A stretch of DNA of 64,000 nucleotides from Phalacrocorax aristotelis (GCF_949628215.1 NC_134277.1:126715963-126779962), one strand, 5' to 3'; shown: positions 49,990 through 63,500, counted from the first letter of the stretch. Translations and numbers: made by a program. The notes: generated from the letters alone by a model not told the origin.

Positions 49990-51400
49990 TTGTAAAGAAA
50001 GGGAAAAATTTCTATGTATATGCATGAACAGCATATAGCGTAGAATGTGTCAGCGTCAAATATGTACCCTTTAGATGTAACTAAAGAATATGTTAGAGAA
50101 CAGCTGTGGAAGAAGACACTTTCAATTCAGCAACCTGGTCATCCCATACCCATGAGTTTTAAAAGAGCTGGCAAAGGAACTCAGTGAACATTAATGCTGA
50201 AGTTTAGTCAGTCTTGGAGCACTAAAGGAATTCCATTAGACATTTTTAAAAGTTACCATTGTATTTTAATAGGTAAGAAGAATAGTCTAGGCAATTATGG
50301 GCCCATCAGCCTCTTCCTGTTCAAATAATAAACAGCTGACATAGAATAAGCAAACCTAAGTGCTAATATAGTTCTGTGTTACAGTTCCTTTTAAGTGCTA
50401 ATATAGTGCTAATCTAGTTAATGGCAATTCACATGCACAGATGGAAAACAGATCCTGTCTGACCAACCTGACAGGTTTTTTCAGTGAAGTTGGGTGATAA
50501 ACATAATGATGCTTGACTTTTACAAGTTTTTGACAGGGTTCTGTAGGACAGTCAGAGTGAAAGCTGGAATGCTGAAAAGAAACATGGCACATGTAACTGA
50601 TAGAAAACTTACTAACCACTTCTTGCAAATGTGGGGAACGTGTTGGACAGAGTTATTTCTTCCCACTGGGAGAGGATCTGGAACCATTTCATACCTCTAT
50701 CATTGCTGACTGGGTTTGCAGATGAAAGGGAGACTGTAGGAAAGGTGAGTGATGAAGAGGAAGGGGTGAGCTGCTCAATGTAAGCAAGTCTCTTTCAAAG
50801 TCATTCAGTCCTCTTTGTGCAAAGGGACTCACCAAGTTGTGAAGAAACAGCTCAGCTCAGAAAAAGTGCTTTTTGTGTGGCAGTGGGCTGCGGTGCTGAT
50901 GTGGTCCTTGGACTGTAAACCGAGTGATCTTAAGAGCTGAAAAATTATATTCCCTCTTCATTTGGCACGAATCTGTTACTGCAGTCCTGTGTTACTGTTT
51001 TCTCCGCCTGAGAAAACTGTTTACAATTTGGAGAGGATTCAGGGAACAGTCATGACAGATACAAAAGGACAAGTAAACATACCTTGGAGAGAGAGGGAAT
51101 GCAAGAGCTCTGTCTGTTTAGCTCAACAAGGAACAGATAGGAGGATGCCTCTGGTCACAGTCTACAGCTGACTGCAGGGGGAAAAATAGGTCAGAATAGA
51201 GGGTTCTTTGGTCTGGATGTAAATGTGTAACAAAATCCAGCGTCAATCCATCCACAAGTTGAGGACACACACTCCGTGGTAGTTAAGCACTTTAATTGTT
51301 TACCGAAATCTGTGGTGAAGTCATCTGGAAACATTTCAGTTAAGCTCACATGTTCTTTAAAGCATTTTTCATTACACGCAGGAACCAACACAGTGAAGTC
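49990..51400 (+). mobile_element. Decayed CR1/L3-type LINE, reverse-transcriptase part
   Basis: On the plus strand the order of the CR1/L3 RT region is kept. AATTATGGGCCCATCAGCCTC (motif NYRPISL) lies near 50295. The equivalent of the NRSCQTNL motif follows near 50440-50475, then the LDFYKFFD-like motif near 50512-50535 and the FADE (catalytic FADD position) near 50713. The late ERECKSSVCLAQQG stretch near 51100 corresponds to the CR1 YEERLRELGLFSLE region. Stops and frameshifts are frequent. Opposite in orientation to the old LINE at 24-27 kb. Borders approximate. Confidence 0.72.
50358..50407 (+). repeat. Direct repeat of 16 bp inside the old LINE
   Basis: TAAGTGCTAATATAGT occurs at 50358 and again 34 bp further on, with a third partial copy directly after. 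A local duplication in the decayed LINE. Confidence 0.8.
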
Positions 51401-52672
51401 CTATGGCCAATATCTGAATGCTGATCTCTGAGTCAAATCCTGCCCACATCATGCTTCCTTCCAGTCCAGCATATTTGCTTCATTGTCTGGCAGGGGATGA
51501 AAACCCACCATTTCAGTACCTTTTCCTGCACACAGAGAGCCAGGAGCTGTTATATTTGCATGGGATAAGCAATTAGTACTGGAGTCATCTCTCCTATGCC
51601 ATCTGCTCATGGCTCGGCACTTAGGACTGCGCCTGCACCTGCACTGGAGTATAAATCAGATAGGCTTGTACAATACAGGAAGAAAAGCAGGTTAAGTGAT
51701 CACAATGTTATCTTCTCTCTACGTAATCTTTGAGTCTAGTTAAACAACACTGCATGACTTTATTTAGTATCATTCTTTAGCAGGACTGTGGATGGCACGC
51801 TAAGGTCTATTTAGTTAGTAGCACCTGAAGCAGCCTTATTTAGACAGCCTAAGAGCAGAACAACCTTACACATAACAAAACACTTCTTTTTTTTTTTATT
51901 GGAATGCCCTCTGTGTGCACCAGTGGACTTTACATGCCCTTACCAGGCTTAGTGTCCCAACAACATTTTTCCTGATAACTTTTCCTTAACCACAGCTTGG
52001 GAGATGATTTAGATTCAGTGAAGAGACCCTTTCTAGGAAAAAACTACCTTTAAATCACCTTCACTTTTATCTTTATACTTCTGTTGTATTTTTCTTTATT
52101 TACTTGTTCCAGAAAGTGTTTTATGAGGTTTTGTTATCCTCTGTCAGTGTCTGTATCTGGTTATCACCACATATGATCTTTGTATAGCAGAAGCCTAATA
52201 GTGTTTTGGGCACTTGCATGAAGGGCTTGCTGCTAGTTATGTAGTCCCATCAAATATGAATTTCAGCTAAACACTTAGCTGTTGGAATAAAAGGAGATTC
52301 TTTCCTAGTTTCTGCTTTCTGAATATTGTGTTCATAATATTATAAAAGCCTGTCTTCTCCTCAACTATTTGTCTGTACTGTTGTAAAACCCAGCTTTTCA
52401 AAAGACAGCTGGACAATAACAGAGTGTTGCTTTTCTAAATCACTCAGATACAGGCACAAAGGATGGCATACACACCACATTGCTTTAGTAAATGCTTTCA
52501 TCTTGGAAGGGTGGGAAAGGATCTCTTGAAAAGTTCTGCTCTTTGGCCAAAACTGCAAAAAGCATTCAGATTGAAAATTGAAAAGGAAGATTACACTGAA
52601 TACTGCACAATGTGGGAAGGGAAGATTAGATGTAGGTAGAAAATTGGATTAGATTCCCAGTCCAGCCTAATT

Positions 52673-53522
52673 TCACAGAATCACAGAATGGTAGGGGTTG
52701 GAAGGGACCTCTGGAGATCATCTCGTCCAACCCCCCTGCTTGAGCAGGCACACCCAGAGCAGGGGGCACAGGAATGCGTCCAGGCAGGGTTTGAATGTCT
52801 CCAGGGAAGGAGACTCCACAACCTCCCTGGGCAGCCTGTGCCACTGCTCTGTCACTCTCACAGGAAAGAAGTTTTTTCTCATATTGAGGTGGAACTTCCT
52901 GTGTTCCAACTTGTGCCCATGGCCCCTTGTCCTGTCATTGGGCACCACTGAAAAGAGCCTAGTCCCACCATCCTGACATCCTCCCTTTAGATATTTATAG
53001 GTATTGATGAGATCCCCCATCATTCTTCTCTCCTCCAGGCTGAACAAACCCAGGTCTCTCAGCCTTTCCTCATAAGGGAGATGCTCCAGTCCCCTGATCA
53101 TCTTGGTAGCTCTCTGCTGGACTTGCTCAAGCAGTTCCATGCCCTTTGTATACTGAGGGGCCCAAAACCAGCCTCAGTACTCCAAATGTGGTCTCACTAG
53201 GGCAGAGTAGAGGGGATAACCTCTCTCGACCTGCTGGCCACACTCCTTTTAATGCATCCCAGGACACCGTTGGCCTTCTTGGCCACAAGGGCACATTGCT
53301 GGCTCATGGTCAGCTTGCTGTCCACCAGCACTCCCAGGTCCTTCTCAACAGAGCCACTTTCCAGTAGTTCAGCCCCCAACCTGTACTGGTGCTTAGGGTT
53401 GTTCCTCCCCAGGTGCAGGACCTTCTATTTACTCTTGTTGAATTTCATGCGGTTCCCCTCGGCCCAGCTCTCCAGCCTGTCCAGGTCTCATTGGGTGGCA
53501 GCACAGCCTTCCAGCGTATCAT
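52673..53522 (-). mobile_element. CR1 LINE, 5'-truncated, relatively young
   Basis: On the minus strand it ends in two CR1 octamers (ATTCTGTG ATTCTGTG) at 52673-52690, preceded by the GGTTGGACGAGATGATCT-like box. The 3' part of the reverse-transcriptase ORF is still open for 140 codons (53140-52718) and reads the CR1 C-terminal motifs [33 protein letters not shown] and [19 protein letters not shown] second open piece (53379-53197) with [13 protein letters not shown] is in another frame, so at least one frameshift is present. It is truncated at about 53522, as is usual for CR1. Confidence 0.96.
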
Positions 53523-54990
53523 TTCCAAGTTAAACACTACAGTCAAATATTGTGATAGTGGCATTTAACCCCAAAGTCACCCACACATTTTACAGTTCTT
53601 CAGAGCTAGAGCTTCACTTCAGGGGCATTGCCTCCACCTCTTCTACTGAGGGAAATCTTTTACTCCTGTGGTTGGGACATTGTGCCATGGAATGGGACAA
53701 TGGGTTGGTGTCTTCTTTGGAAATGGCAGAAAATGAACTCAGGTTGCCCATTTTCTGTCCAGAAGACTGCTGCTGCTCCTGTCACCTGAGAAGAGGGACT
53801 GATGCCTCCTGAAGAATTTTAGAAAGCAGTTTGGTGAAAACCCAGGGAAGCTGAGAATTATCTCCTGGCAGCACAGAACCATGTGCCACAGGGCAGGAGA
53901 TGAGCAGGACTTCAGACCTAACTGTCCTCAGCTTCTCCTAATAACTACCTGAACTGTCTCAGGTTGCTGACTGCTGTGAAAGCAGTTCTGAGACACCTAA
54001 CTTGCCCTGCAATCACACTGAGTGCTTACCTGCCTAACTCCACATGAAGGCTTTCATTTCAGGAGTCTAGACACATAAAAAGTAGGAACCTACTTCAAGA
54101 AGCTGCTGAGCTTTGTAGCCTCAGTCTCCCTCTATACCTCATTAAAAGCACTGTAGCAGAAATCGTGCTTGCTTGCTATATCAGAGTGTAATTTTTGTAC
54201 TGTTCAGGTGAATAAAGTAAAACCTATAAAAGGTCAACATTTGTTAATATTCTGTGAGGGAATGCCATGCTGGCCATGGCCCTGAAGTGAATGGCCATGC
54301 CATTTCCTCAAATATACCAAAGGGTGTGAAATCCTTAGAACTCTAATAGAACACAAACCAGAAAAGCTAATTCATTACTTGGAAAAAAAATCAGGCCTGC
54401 CCTTTCCCCACTGTTGTTTTGCTGGGTGGATCCTTTGCTCCAATTTTGCTTTTTGTTCCAGCAGTTTTCAGACGCTTCCTGTATTCCCCGAGCTCCGTAC
54501 ACTCTCTCCCTTTTAATGGAAAAAACATGAGTGTCCATATAATGTCTCACCTACTCATCATGTTGTTCCTTTCTCATCTTGCTGTCAGATTGCCACACTG
54601 TAATATAAATATGTAACAAATCTATTTTGTGATTTTTTTTCTAAACTGTGTGATACTCAGTGTGAGCAACCTCCTCACTTTAACCTTCCTGAGATATATA
54701 TGGGTGTCCTCCAAGAAAGCCAGGGATTAGAGAATGTCCAGCTTCATAAACCCACCCTTTGTAGACTACTGTCTACATCCTGGAATTAGGTTTATGTCCT
54801 ATGACGACTAATGCCTCGCAAATACACAAATTTCTACATGAATTCTTTGCCCTTGCTGCAACACCGAACCATGTGCTGCTTGACAGACCCGTGAGCACAG
54901 ACACGGTGCAGCGCTGTCTCTCGGTAACAATGCCATTAGTGCATGCGGCGATGTCCCCACTGCACAGCCAGAGTTAGTTTTTCATTGAAA
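53523..54990. other. Intergenic DNA right of the CR1
   Basis: No gene recognised. A trace of the old repeat family occurs at about 53985-54080 (AGACACCTAACTTGCCC and TGCCTAACTCC). Confidence 0.65.
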
Positions 54991-55480
54991 ACTACAAATC
55001 TCTTTATTTGGATCAGCCTTGGATTAATTTGTCAAACCAGATTCGCAGGGCCGGCTATTATCCTTTCCAGGGGTTGGTGATTAGATCTGTACATAGGTTG
55101 GGGGTCTAATCACTGTCTCATACAGTAATAATAAATATTATAACCTTCTTTGCTTTATGTTTCTCTAGCTGTGCAATCTGTCAACCAGTTTATCTTCTTC
55201 ACTAATTAGGCTGGGGGCTTTGGGGGAATTATACTGTAACTCCTAAATCTCCCTCCTGATTAGCTCCGTGTTTACCTTCATCATTTGATTTGATAGTTTT
55301 TAATATTATTTTAATACAGAAGAATACAATTATTGATACCCTTGGTAGGGGCATTGGTACCTTGACTGTATAACAATAGTGTCGACTGCTACCCTCCTGC
55401 TGTGATTTCCCAATACTGAAAGTGGCTTTAAATGTCAGTGGAACCGCTTCTCTGTTTCCAGTTAGTGCTTCTAAGGAGCT
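54990..55480. promoter_or_regulatory. Candidate conserved non-coding element with homeodomain-type sites
   Basis: About 490 bp of non-repetitive sequence with GGATTAA (55021), GATTAG (55079 and 55258), TCTAATCA (55105) and the palindrome CTAATTAG (55202). These are cores bound by Otx/Pitx and Antp-type homeodomains. No ORF or repeat explains the block. Conservation cannot be tested here. Confidence 0.35.
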
Positions 55481-56105
55481 GTCGGGGGGACTGCTTTCTC
55501 ACTAGCATTACATTTCCAAGAACCATAAAGAAGCAGATTTGTGTGGTAGATGTGGGTGTTTATCCCCTGTTGAAACACTAGCAATGGGGACTGGAAGGCT
55601 TCTTCATTCTGCCAGAAGAGGGGTTTTCACATGGAGTGGAGGCACTGCCTGCCAGACTGCATGGTCCCTGAAGCAAATGAGATCCATCATTTGGATGACT
55701 GTCACTTGGTGACCACTGGATTTTGCCCTTTGATGGAAAGTAGACAAAAAGTTTCCTGAGCAAAACTTTTGCCCTTTTTCTTTGGGAACCGAGAACTGTA
55801 AACAAGGGATGACATAAGTACTCAGTGTTTGAGGAATTTTAGAAAGTGGATAAAGCACTCTGAGAAATGTTTTTGAAGTTTAAATTCTGAGGTTATGAAA
55901 GAAAGTGACAGGCTACACATAATAAAATTTTGAAGAAAATATTTTCTGTTTTGCTGATAATAGCTGAGGGCAGTGTTTAGGTGAGGTAAGTGAAGGGTCC
56001 TCTAGAAAACAGGCATCATAAAAATGCCCCCTAACTTAGGAGTTCATGTACAAAGAATCAACAACTTTCTCAAATCAAATAACTCTACATATTTTCTTTT
56101 TTATT

Positions 56106-56151
56106 AAAACAAAAACAAACAAACAAACAAAAACCCACAAACAACCCAAAC
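56106..56151 (+). repeat. CAAA-type simple repeat
   Basis: AAAC and CAAACAAA units over about 45 bp, moderately degenerate. Confidence 0.85.
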
Positions 56152-57291
56152 CAGGAAATTAAATGCAAAACCACAAAATCTGCATAGGAAAAAAATTAAA
56201 AATTTTAAGGACACAGAAATTAAATTTCCTACAGAAACAGGACTTTGGCTGCAGGGAACATTTACAAACTCTTCTGTGTTCTCTTTTTCTGGTTAAATGA
56301 GTATCTTAATATGCTGTATTGTTTTTGCGTGGTCAACAGCTATGGGAAAACATACTTCAACTATATTGCAGCCAACTAAAAGCTGCTATTGAAAGCTTTA
56401 TTTTTATGTTTCCTGATTTTTTTTTAAATTGAACTGTGGAAACATAGCATAATATTACTACAGCTGCTTGGATTTAATAAAGCTCTGAAATGACACAGAG
56501 TCAAATGAGTTGTGGCAAAGCCCTGTAAGTGATGCTGGTCTAGTTTACAGACAAAGGAAATGTGAAGATGTGGGGGAGCACAGGATCATAACATCCTGGT
56601 TTGGAGAGCTGAGTTTAATTGTGAGCTTAGAAGTACCACTGGAGCCAGGGTCACCAGGCAAATGAAGGGTTTGCTCTACCCTAAAGGACACTCATCTCTG
56701 ATAGTTCCAGCAGCAAGAAATTATGGTTGGTGAAAGCAGGCTGTGGGAGATGCGGGAGCACAGTTGGGGTCATGGGGGTCTGTGTTAGAGCCAGTACCAG
56801 TATATGCAGGAGAATGTCCTGTTGTACTCAGAGGACAGACGAAAGAGGAAAATGAAGATAATATCTCAACGAGAACGTGTTGCGTACAGTGGATACTCTG
56901 GTAGATTTTAGAGAATTTATTCCTTGGGTCCAAAATCTAATGGATTAGTAGAAGTTTCAGTCAGGTCAGCTTAAAAGTTGATCAACAAGGTGAGCCTGGG
57001 GGTGGACTAATCCTGGAAAGGCAAGAGGAGAAAAAAGTTCACCAGACCACCTTGTGTGTAGTCTGCCCACCTCGCTGCCTGCAGCAGGGGCTGAAAGGGA
57101 GCCAGGGAGCCAGAGACGGTGCCTTCCTACAGGGGAGCAAAAAAAAAAGCATCTCTGGGACCAGTCAGGAGTAGCAGGACTCTGAGCACAGGAAAGGTGC
57201 CGGGGGGGCGCAAACTATAAGGAGCTGAATGTTCAAAACTCGCTGTCTTACTGCCTTGACCATAGCCAATCAAATCTAGGAGTCTGCAATT

Positions 57292-57325
57292 AAAAAAAAA
57301 AAAAAAGAAAGAAAAGAAGAGGGAG
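57292..57325 (+). repeat. A-rich tract with GAAA units
   Basis: About 15 As followed by GAAA/GAAAAG units; low-complexity DNA. Confidence 0.8.
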
Positions 57326-60225
57326 ATTGAACCACCTAATTCTCAGTGTCCATGATAATGAGGTTTTGGATAAACAAACAGTTTTTGGAACTTAAGCTTC
57401 TTAGAGCATTAGGGAGAAGAAATCCTCAGATGTCACTGTAATGTGTCCGCTTATTTTTTTTAACACAGTATGGCATGGAAGTGCAGCGGCTGGCTACTCT
57501 TGAGTGTAGTTCAATAGACTAGCACACTGAGATGGCCATATGTGGGGAAATAAACATCTTAGTAAACTCCTTGGCATGTGACCAGTATTGAGTATAAATC
57601 TACAGAACAAGAAAAAGCAGCCCTTTGTGCCACAAGATTATTTTTAACTTGAGCTTTCAAGTAGCTATCAGAGATTACCTCTCATCTCTCACAGCATGAA
57701 TTTCATGTCCGTATTGTTAGGAAATACAGAACAATATGGAAAGCACGAAGGAAGAAAGGAGGAATTAAAGTACCTAAATCAGTTGAGTCATGGCTGAAAT
57801 AGAAAAAGGATTTCTGAAGGGTTGAGACTGAAACAGTAATGAAAAAAATCCCTCATCTATAGCTATGGGGTTACTTACTACAGTGTTTTTGATGGGAATT
57901 ATGACAGGGTTCCTGGGGACTTTCTTGCTTCAATTAATTAAACTCACACCGAGAGGACTACTTCAGCCCTGCAATGATTATTTCTTTTTTTCATGGGAAC
58001 ATAGGAAAAGTGATTTGAAAAGAATTTGGTGAGCCTTTTTTTCCTGTTTTCTGATGTTGAAGGCTTTGAGTGCAAAACAGCTCAAACCACAGACCCGAGT
58101 CTGGGAGCTGAGCATGAGGTGAGAGGTGACAGGCACGGAGGGGAGGTCAGTACTGCAAGCAAGAATGGACAAAATCTCTCCAATATCATCACCCCTCATA
58201 TAACTTTGTTCTCTTTTCTGATTTCTTTTCAGTATTCCTACTGCTTTTTGCCTCTCCCCCTTAATGTACTCCTGTTTCTGAGCTGCAATATGCTTTGTCA
58301 AGAGAAATAGCTAATTGTTTTGTTTTGCTTATTTATTTTATTTTTTAAGTGAGGCAAAAGGGTAAATCTCCCTCTCCAGGGAAAAATGAATCACACTAGC
58401 TCCTGTGAACACAAGGCAGAGTGATAACTAACTCATTGGAGCCGTATGGTCTCTCAAAACAGTCTGCTATTCTCCAAGGTATCCATTTAACTCCTGTAGG
58501 AGACACCACTCCCCAGATTTTTCCCCCTTCCATTTTCTCAGAGAAAACCAGGTTATTTGAAACTATCTTCCTTTTTGAAACAAGTCACTCAGCACTGCAA
58601 TATTCTTTTCTCTCTTTGAAGTTGGACATACGGTAGTGCATGTGGTAAGTATGAAAACACCACTGGGTGATAAGAAACATACAATTAAGCCCATGAGTGA
58701 TAATGAACAGATGCTTCCCTCCCACAAATGCTTTCTCATATCAAATGAAGTCTGGCTGCAAGATTTTATCAATTCTAGGAGTTTGCTCAACTTTAGAGAA
58801 AAATGTGACCTACCTTGATAATATCCCATATGGTTATCTCTTGCCCCAGGGCTTTTACCTCTGTGGGTAAGTTCTTGTTGTTTCTGTTAAACTGATTTTT
58901 CCGATCTCAGCAAAATTAAAAACAAAATGGCATGTGACTGCTTGTGGGTTTACAATAAACAAAGCAGAGCACACATGCTATCTGATGGTGGATCTTTCTC
59001 TACACTCTTACTAACTACCGAGATATTTTTCCTGTAGCGGGAGTGGGCAAAGATAAAACCAACATGTTTGTATTAGTAACTGAGCAAGGACATGCTGCCA
59101 AAATTAGTTTGTCATCATATTTGATCCAGGGATGGCCAGGGTAGCATGGTTTCCAGCAACAGTCTGTCTTTAATGTGTTCAAACTTCACTTTGCCCTCTG
59201 GTATAACCACTAGTATTTATTATTGCTCCGCAGGAGTGCCTGGGCAGAGATTGGGACCTTCTACACTAGAACATGTGCAGGCCTCTTGCAGGTGGGATAG
59301 CTGTGAGCCCTTGCAGTTGTGGGGTGGTTGGTGTGGCTGGGAAGGCAGCATGGCACTAGGGCTAGTGTGGTGCCTGCACCCACCTGCTCCTGGCTCTGCC
59401 ACTGCGCTGCTGTAGAGCCACTAGTCAACCATTAGCTTCTCTGCGTACCTGTTTCTTCCTTCCTGTTTACCTGTCCTGATGTTTTGGATGGGAATCCCTG
59501 TAGGGCAAAGGATGTGTTTTACCTTGTGTCTGTCAAGTGCCACTCTTGGCTGGGGAATCTCAGCACTGCTGTGATATGAATAATAATTCCAATAATAAAG
59601 GCAAAGCCTGACCATCTGGCTGCTATTATGGTAATGTCTTGCTCCATGATGGTAGGTCACTCTGTGCAGCTGCTACTCTGGTTCATTCTATATTGGAAGA
59701 GACTAGTCTTCAGCTTTGGGCTAAGTCTTCATGGCCTGAGGATAGAAAAGGCCTGTGGTAGTGCCACCTATCCTAGGTAAGAGGATGAAAAGAAACCCAT
59801 CATCAGGAGAGTATCACTCCGGGTTGTATGCTGTAATACTCCATTGTGAGCAACAATTAAGCCACTGGTTTCACCCCCAAAGTGAGCAATGGTCACTGCT
59901 CCCAAGTGATCATCTCAGATCATGCCATCCACACTTCTCCGGTGTCCGGATAACATGTTCCATCCCCAAAGAGTATGAACTCTCCTGCTTTTATTGAAAC
60001 ATCTATGGGTAATGACAGGATTATGACTTAGCAGCAAACCTTTTCACCTCCCAGTCAGCTCCAGCTCTGGCTCCTGTGATATGAGCCAGCACAGCAGGGT
60101 GCTGAAGTGCCATCCCTGCCCACCTCCCTCCATTTGCTCTTGCAGAATTGCTGTGTTCCTGGTTGGCACACAGCAGACTCTTCAGTGCTTTGGGACTGAG
60201 ATATCACTATAGCTGTGAGTCACAA

Positions 60226-60560
60226 AATGAATCAAAACATGAATTAGAAATTACTTATGAGCCGCATAATTTATGTTGATCAGAGTTTTCAAATGTGCCC
60301 TTTTTCATATTATAAGATGAAGCATAGCTCGTGTGATAATTCACATGGCTGAATATAGTGCTACTGATAATAATACTCAGCAGTGGGAAACTGTCAAATG
60401 CTTAGCCTCACTGTTTATCTATTATATTCTCCCATTAGCTGTTCTATTTTATTCCATCTAGGGTTTGCTTTAGCTTGCACAATATGTTTGGCACAAGCTA
60501 CATTAAAATAGTACTATTGCATTTGCAAAATGATTTTTACTGTCTCAGAGAGATAGCTCG
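60226..60560. promoter_or_regulatory. Candidate regulatory block, AT-rich and non-repetitive
   Basis: It has GAATTAG, CATAATTTATG, TGATAATTCA, CCCATTAG and an octamer-like ATTTGCAA at 60521-60528. No repeat or ORF accounts for it. The assignment as regulatory element is inference. Confidence 0.3.
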
Positions 60561-63500
60561 CAAACTTAAAATTGAAATTAAAACTCCTTTCCCCTCATAT
60601 CCACATACAACTCCAGAATCAACAGGGACCTGAGCATAACAACGAGCGAGAAAAATTTCAGTAGTCTTCCCTGCATGGCTTATGCACTGCTTATGGCTGA
60701 TGCCTTGCTCGTGGTGCTGGCCAGTGCGTCTGCAGGGCCATTTGGTCCTGATGATTCCCCAGGTGAGGAACAGAAAAGCTGCAAGGGATGGATATGTCTC
60801 TTTAGTTACGCTGTAGCTGAAGGCACACACCCCAGGGAGCCACGTTGGGCCTCCAGACCAAGCGGTTTAGTGTGATCCAGCTTCCCCCAGACCAGGGCCA
60901 GCCTCCCCTCGGGCACGCTGGCTGCATCCGTGCTGCACAGCCCTCAGCCCAGGGTCCCGGGCGCTCCCACAGTAATCTGGAGCCACAATGCGCAGATAAG
61001 TGTATGTGAAGGTTTTTCCCTCAAAACCCATGATGGAGGTTTTGTAGCCCCCTGGAGTGTACAGCAGGGAAGGGAGGCTGTGTGTGGGTGGGGAAGCAGG
61101 CTCCTTGGGTGCGATGGGCATGCAGGGGTAGTGCTGGAGTAACGTGTAGGGCTGGTGCCATCTCATCTGTCCTCAGGGACAAAACTAAGCGGTTTCCACA
61201 GGGAAGTGGGCTTAAAACCACACACAGGCCTGGAGTGAAGAGGAACCCCACTCCAAGAGAGAGCCCAGGAGTGAGTTAACCACTTAAGCAACACAGATAT
61301 CAGGGCCCGAGAGTGAACTGGCGAATTAAGTTATTTGGCAGTGTGGCTATACCCTTTAAATCCCAAAGATGTGCTGTAAGGGAATACAGTTTATTTACCT
61401 GTGGGGTTTTTTACCACCAAACAGGCCATACTTACCCATATCCAGAAGTCATCTCAGGCTGTAATTTTTTAAATCCCCACGGGGACCTTGCTGCAGCAGT
61501 GTCCTCAGGAAGAAGGCAGTTTCTCTGCATGGCCCAAAGCAGGTGGAGCATTCACATGTCATATTGCAAATTGGATGCTTATTCCTTTGGGAGCACTTCC
61601 TTTGTGTGAGGCAAATTAAATCTGTGGCTTGTCTGAGGACAAGGGAAGAAGACTCTGTTTTGAGGACAAAGGGGAATTTCAACCCTCTCTTGAAACACAG
61701 CTTAATTGCTTTTAAGTGTTTGCTTCTGTGCCTTTACCTTTTTTATCTGTTTTCTCATTTGAAAAAAAGCATAGCATGGAGTTAAGGCATTCATTCAACA
61801 CCATTCCGTGCTTAGCTCCACTCATATATTTCTACAGGCTAAGTTAGTTCTCTACATTTTAATTCAGTTGTATTCAAAACAATGGCAAAAGTTTTACTGG
61901 AGGAACACCTTCTTAGGCTTCTTGACTTGCATGTGTCTCTCAGGAGGAAATTTTCTGATTCATATTGGTAAAGGCATGAAAATCTTGAGATAAACTTCTT
62001 CTCCCAAACAAAACAAAAGGGACCATTTGGAAAGTAACCAATACAGGCAAACCAATTACAACAAATTATTCATACGATTAATTCTGTTTTGGTTTTTTTT
62101 TTTCTTTTCTTTTTGCAGATATGCACCATGAGTGTGATGTTTAAAGAGATGAACTAGCTGTTTCTTGATATGCAGGTTATTCATGAATGGTTCATTATCA
62201 TTCAAGTCATAGCTCTTTTGAGGGCACACAGGTCATGGTTTGGGTCCATTTTCCCTGACTGGATGCGCATTATTCTTTTAGAATCTGTTTCCCTGGTACA
62301 AATATTCATTATGACAAAATCATAGTCATGATTATTTGCTGCTATGATGAGAGTTCCTCTCCTTAGAGCATGGGGGGGAAGGGAAGGTCTGCTCACCCAA
62401 AGCAACGTGCTGAAAAACTTCCTTGCAATTGGAAAGCAATTCTATAAAATCCCAGCCATGGAGATGTTTCTTACTCCATCTCAGATGTTATGCACATCAT
62501 ACACCGGTCAGGGGTTTTAGGTGTGACTGAAATAGTTGGCAATGGCTGATGACCCAGCTTCAGCTGACTTCAAACCACAGAGGGGAATTGAGATAAGAGC
62601 AGAAAAATGCTGGGGAGATTGATAAATGAAGAGGTAGCTCAGTACCTTTGCCTGCCCACCTGCTGCTATGTTGGTGTGTCGATGCAGTGTTGCTGGGTGT
62701 GGAAATCCCACAAAAGGCAATTATTGGAGTTTTACCAGCCTGTGTGAGGCATGTCCCATAGTGCAGGTGTTTGCTGGACTCCTGGGTCTGGTCTCTGGGA
62801 GGGCAGCGAGCAGGGCCAAAGTATCTTGGTAGAACAGAGATGCTGAGGAAGGGATGGGCTCTGACCTAAATGGAAATAAAGTGCAACCTTTAGCTGCTGT
62901 TAAATGGAAAGCTCAGGATGTCATCAGTTACAAAAGGAGTTTACTAACGTCTCACCTGGGCAAATGGATCCACATCTCACGGTCCAGCAAGGAGCATCAG
63001 AAGGGACACTTCCCCACTTCTGGTATAAGAATCACTCCATGGTGGAGATCTCTCATCCAGCCCTTGGTGCCCATGGATGCAAACGCCTGTGCTCCAGCTG
63101 CAGCCCGTGGCTGTAACTGATGTGCCAATATCTGTTTGGATTATTTTGGGAGGAAAAAAATAGACCAACCCTGCAACACAACACTTCCATTTGCCATTTT
63201 CCTATCCAAAGTTTTCTCTTGATGCAGGAGGTGCACCACAAAAATAACCCTTGGATCAGCAGTTATTTCTGACCCATGGATTATGTTTGCTTTTGTTTGA
63301 TATCACAGGGCCTTGTGGCTATCTTGGCCTGGCTTAGATTTTCCTGGTGCTGTTCACTGAAATGTTTTATTTTCCACCATTGCCTGTAGGCACTGATGTG
63401 GATTAGCCTTGGCAGCACCATGCAAGGGGCTTACACACCCTGATGCTCACTAATTACAACCTCCTGAACATTCTAACAGCTATAAAAATACATTGATGTA

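Larger units (their letters stand above)
55481..60225. other. Intergenic DNA
   Basis: No gene recognised. It holds a CAAA-rich simple tract (56106-56151) and an A-rich tract (57292-57325). Open frames up to 107 codons (57978-58301, minus) show no family motif. Confidence 0.65.

Noticed and set aside
52718-53140. 140-codon frame as a host gene
   Set aside because: It is the C-terminal part of CR1 reverse transcriptase.
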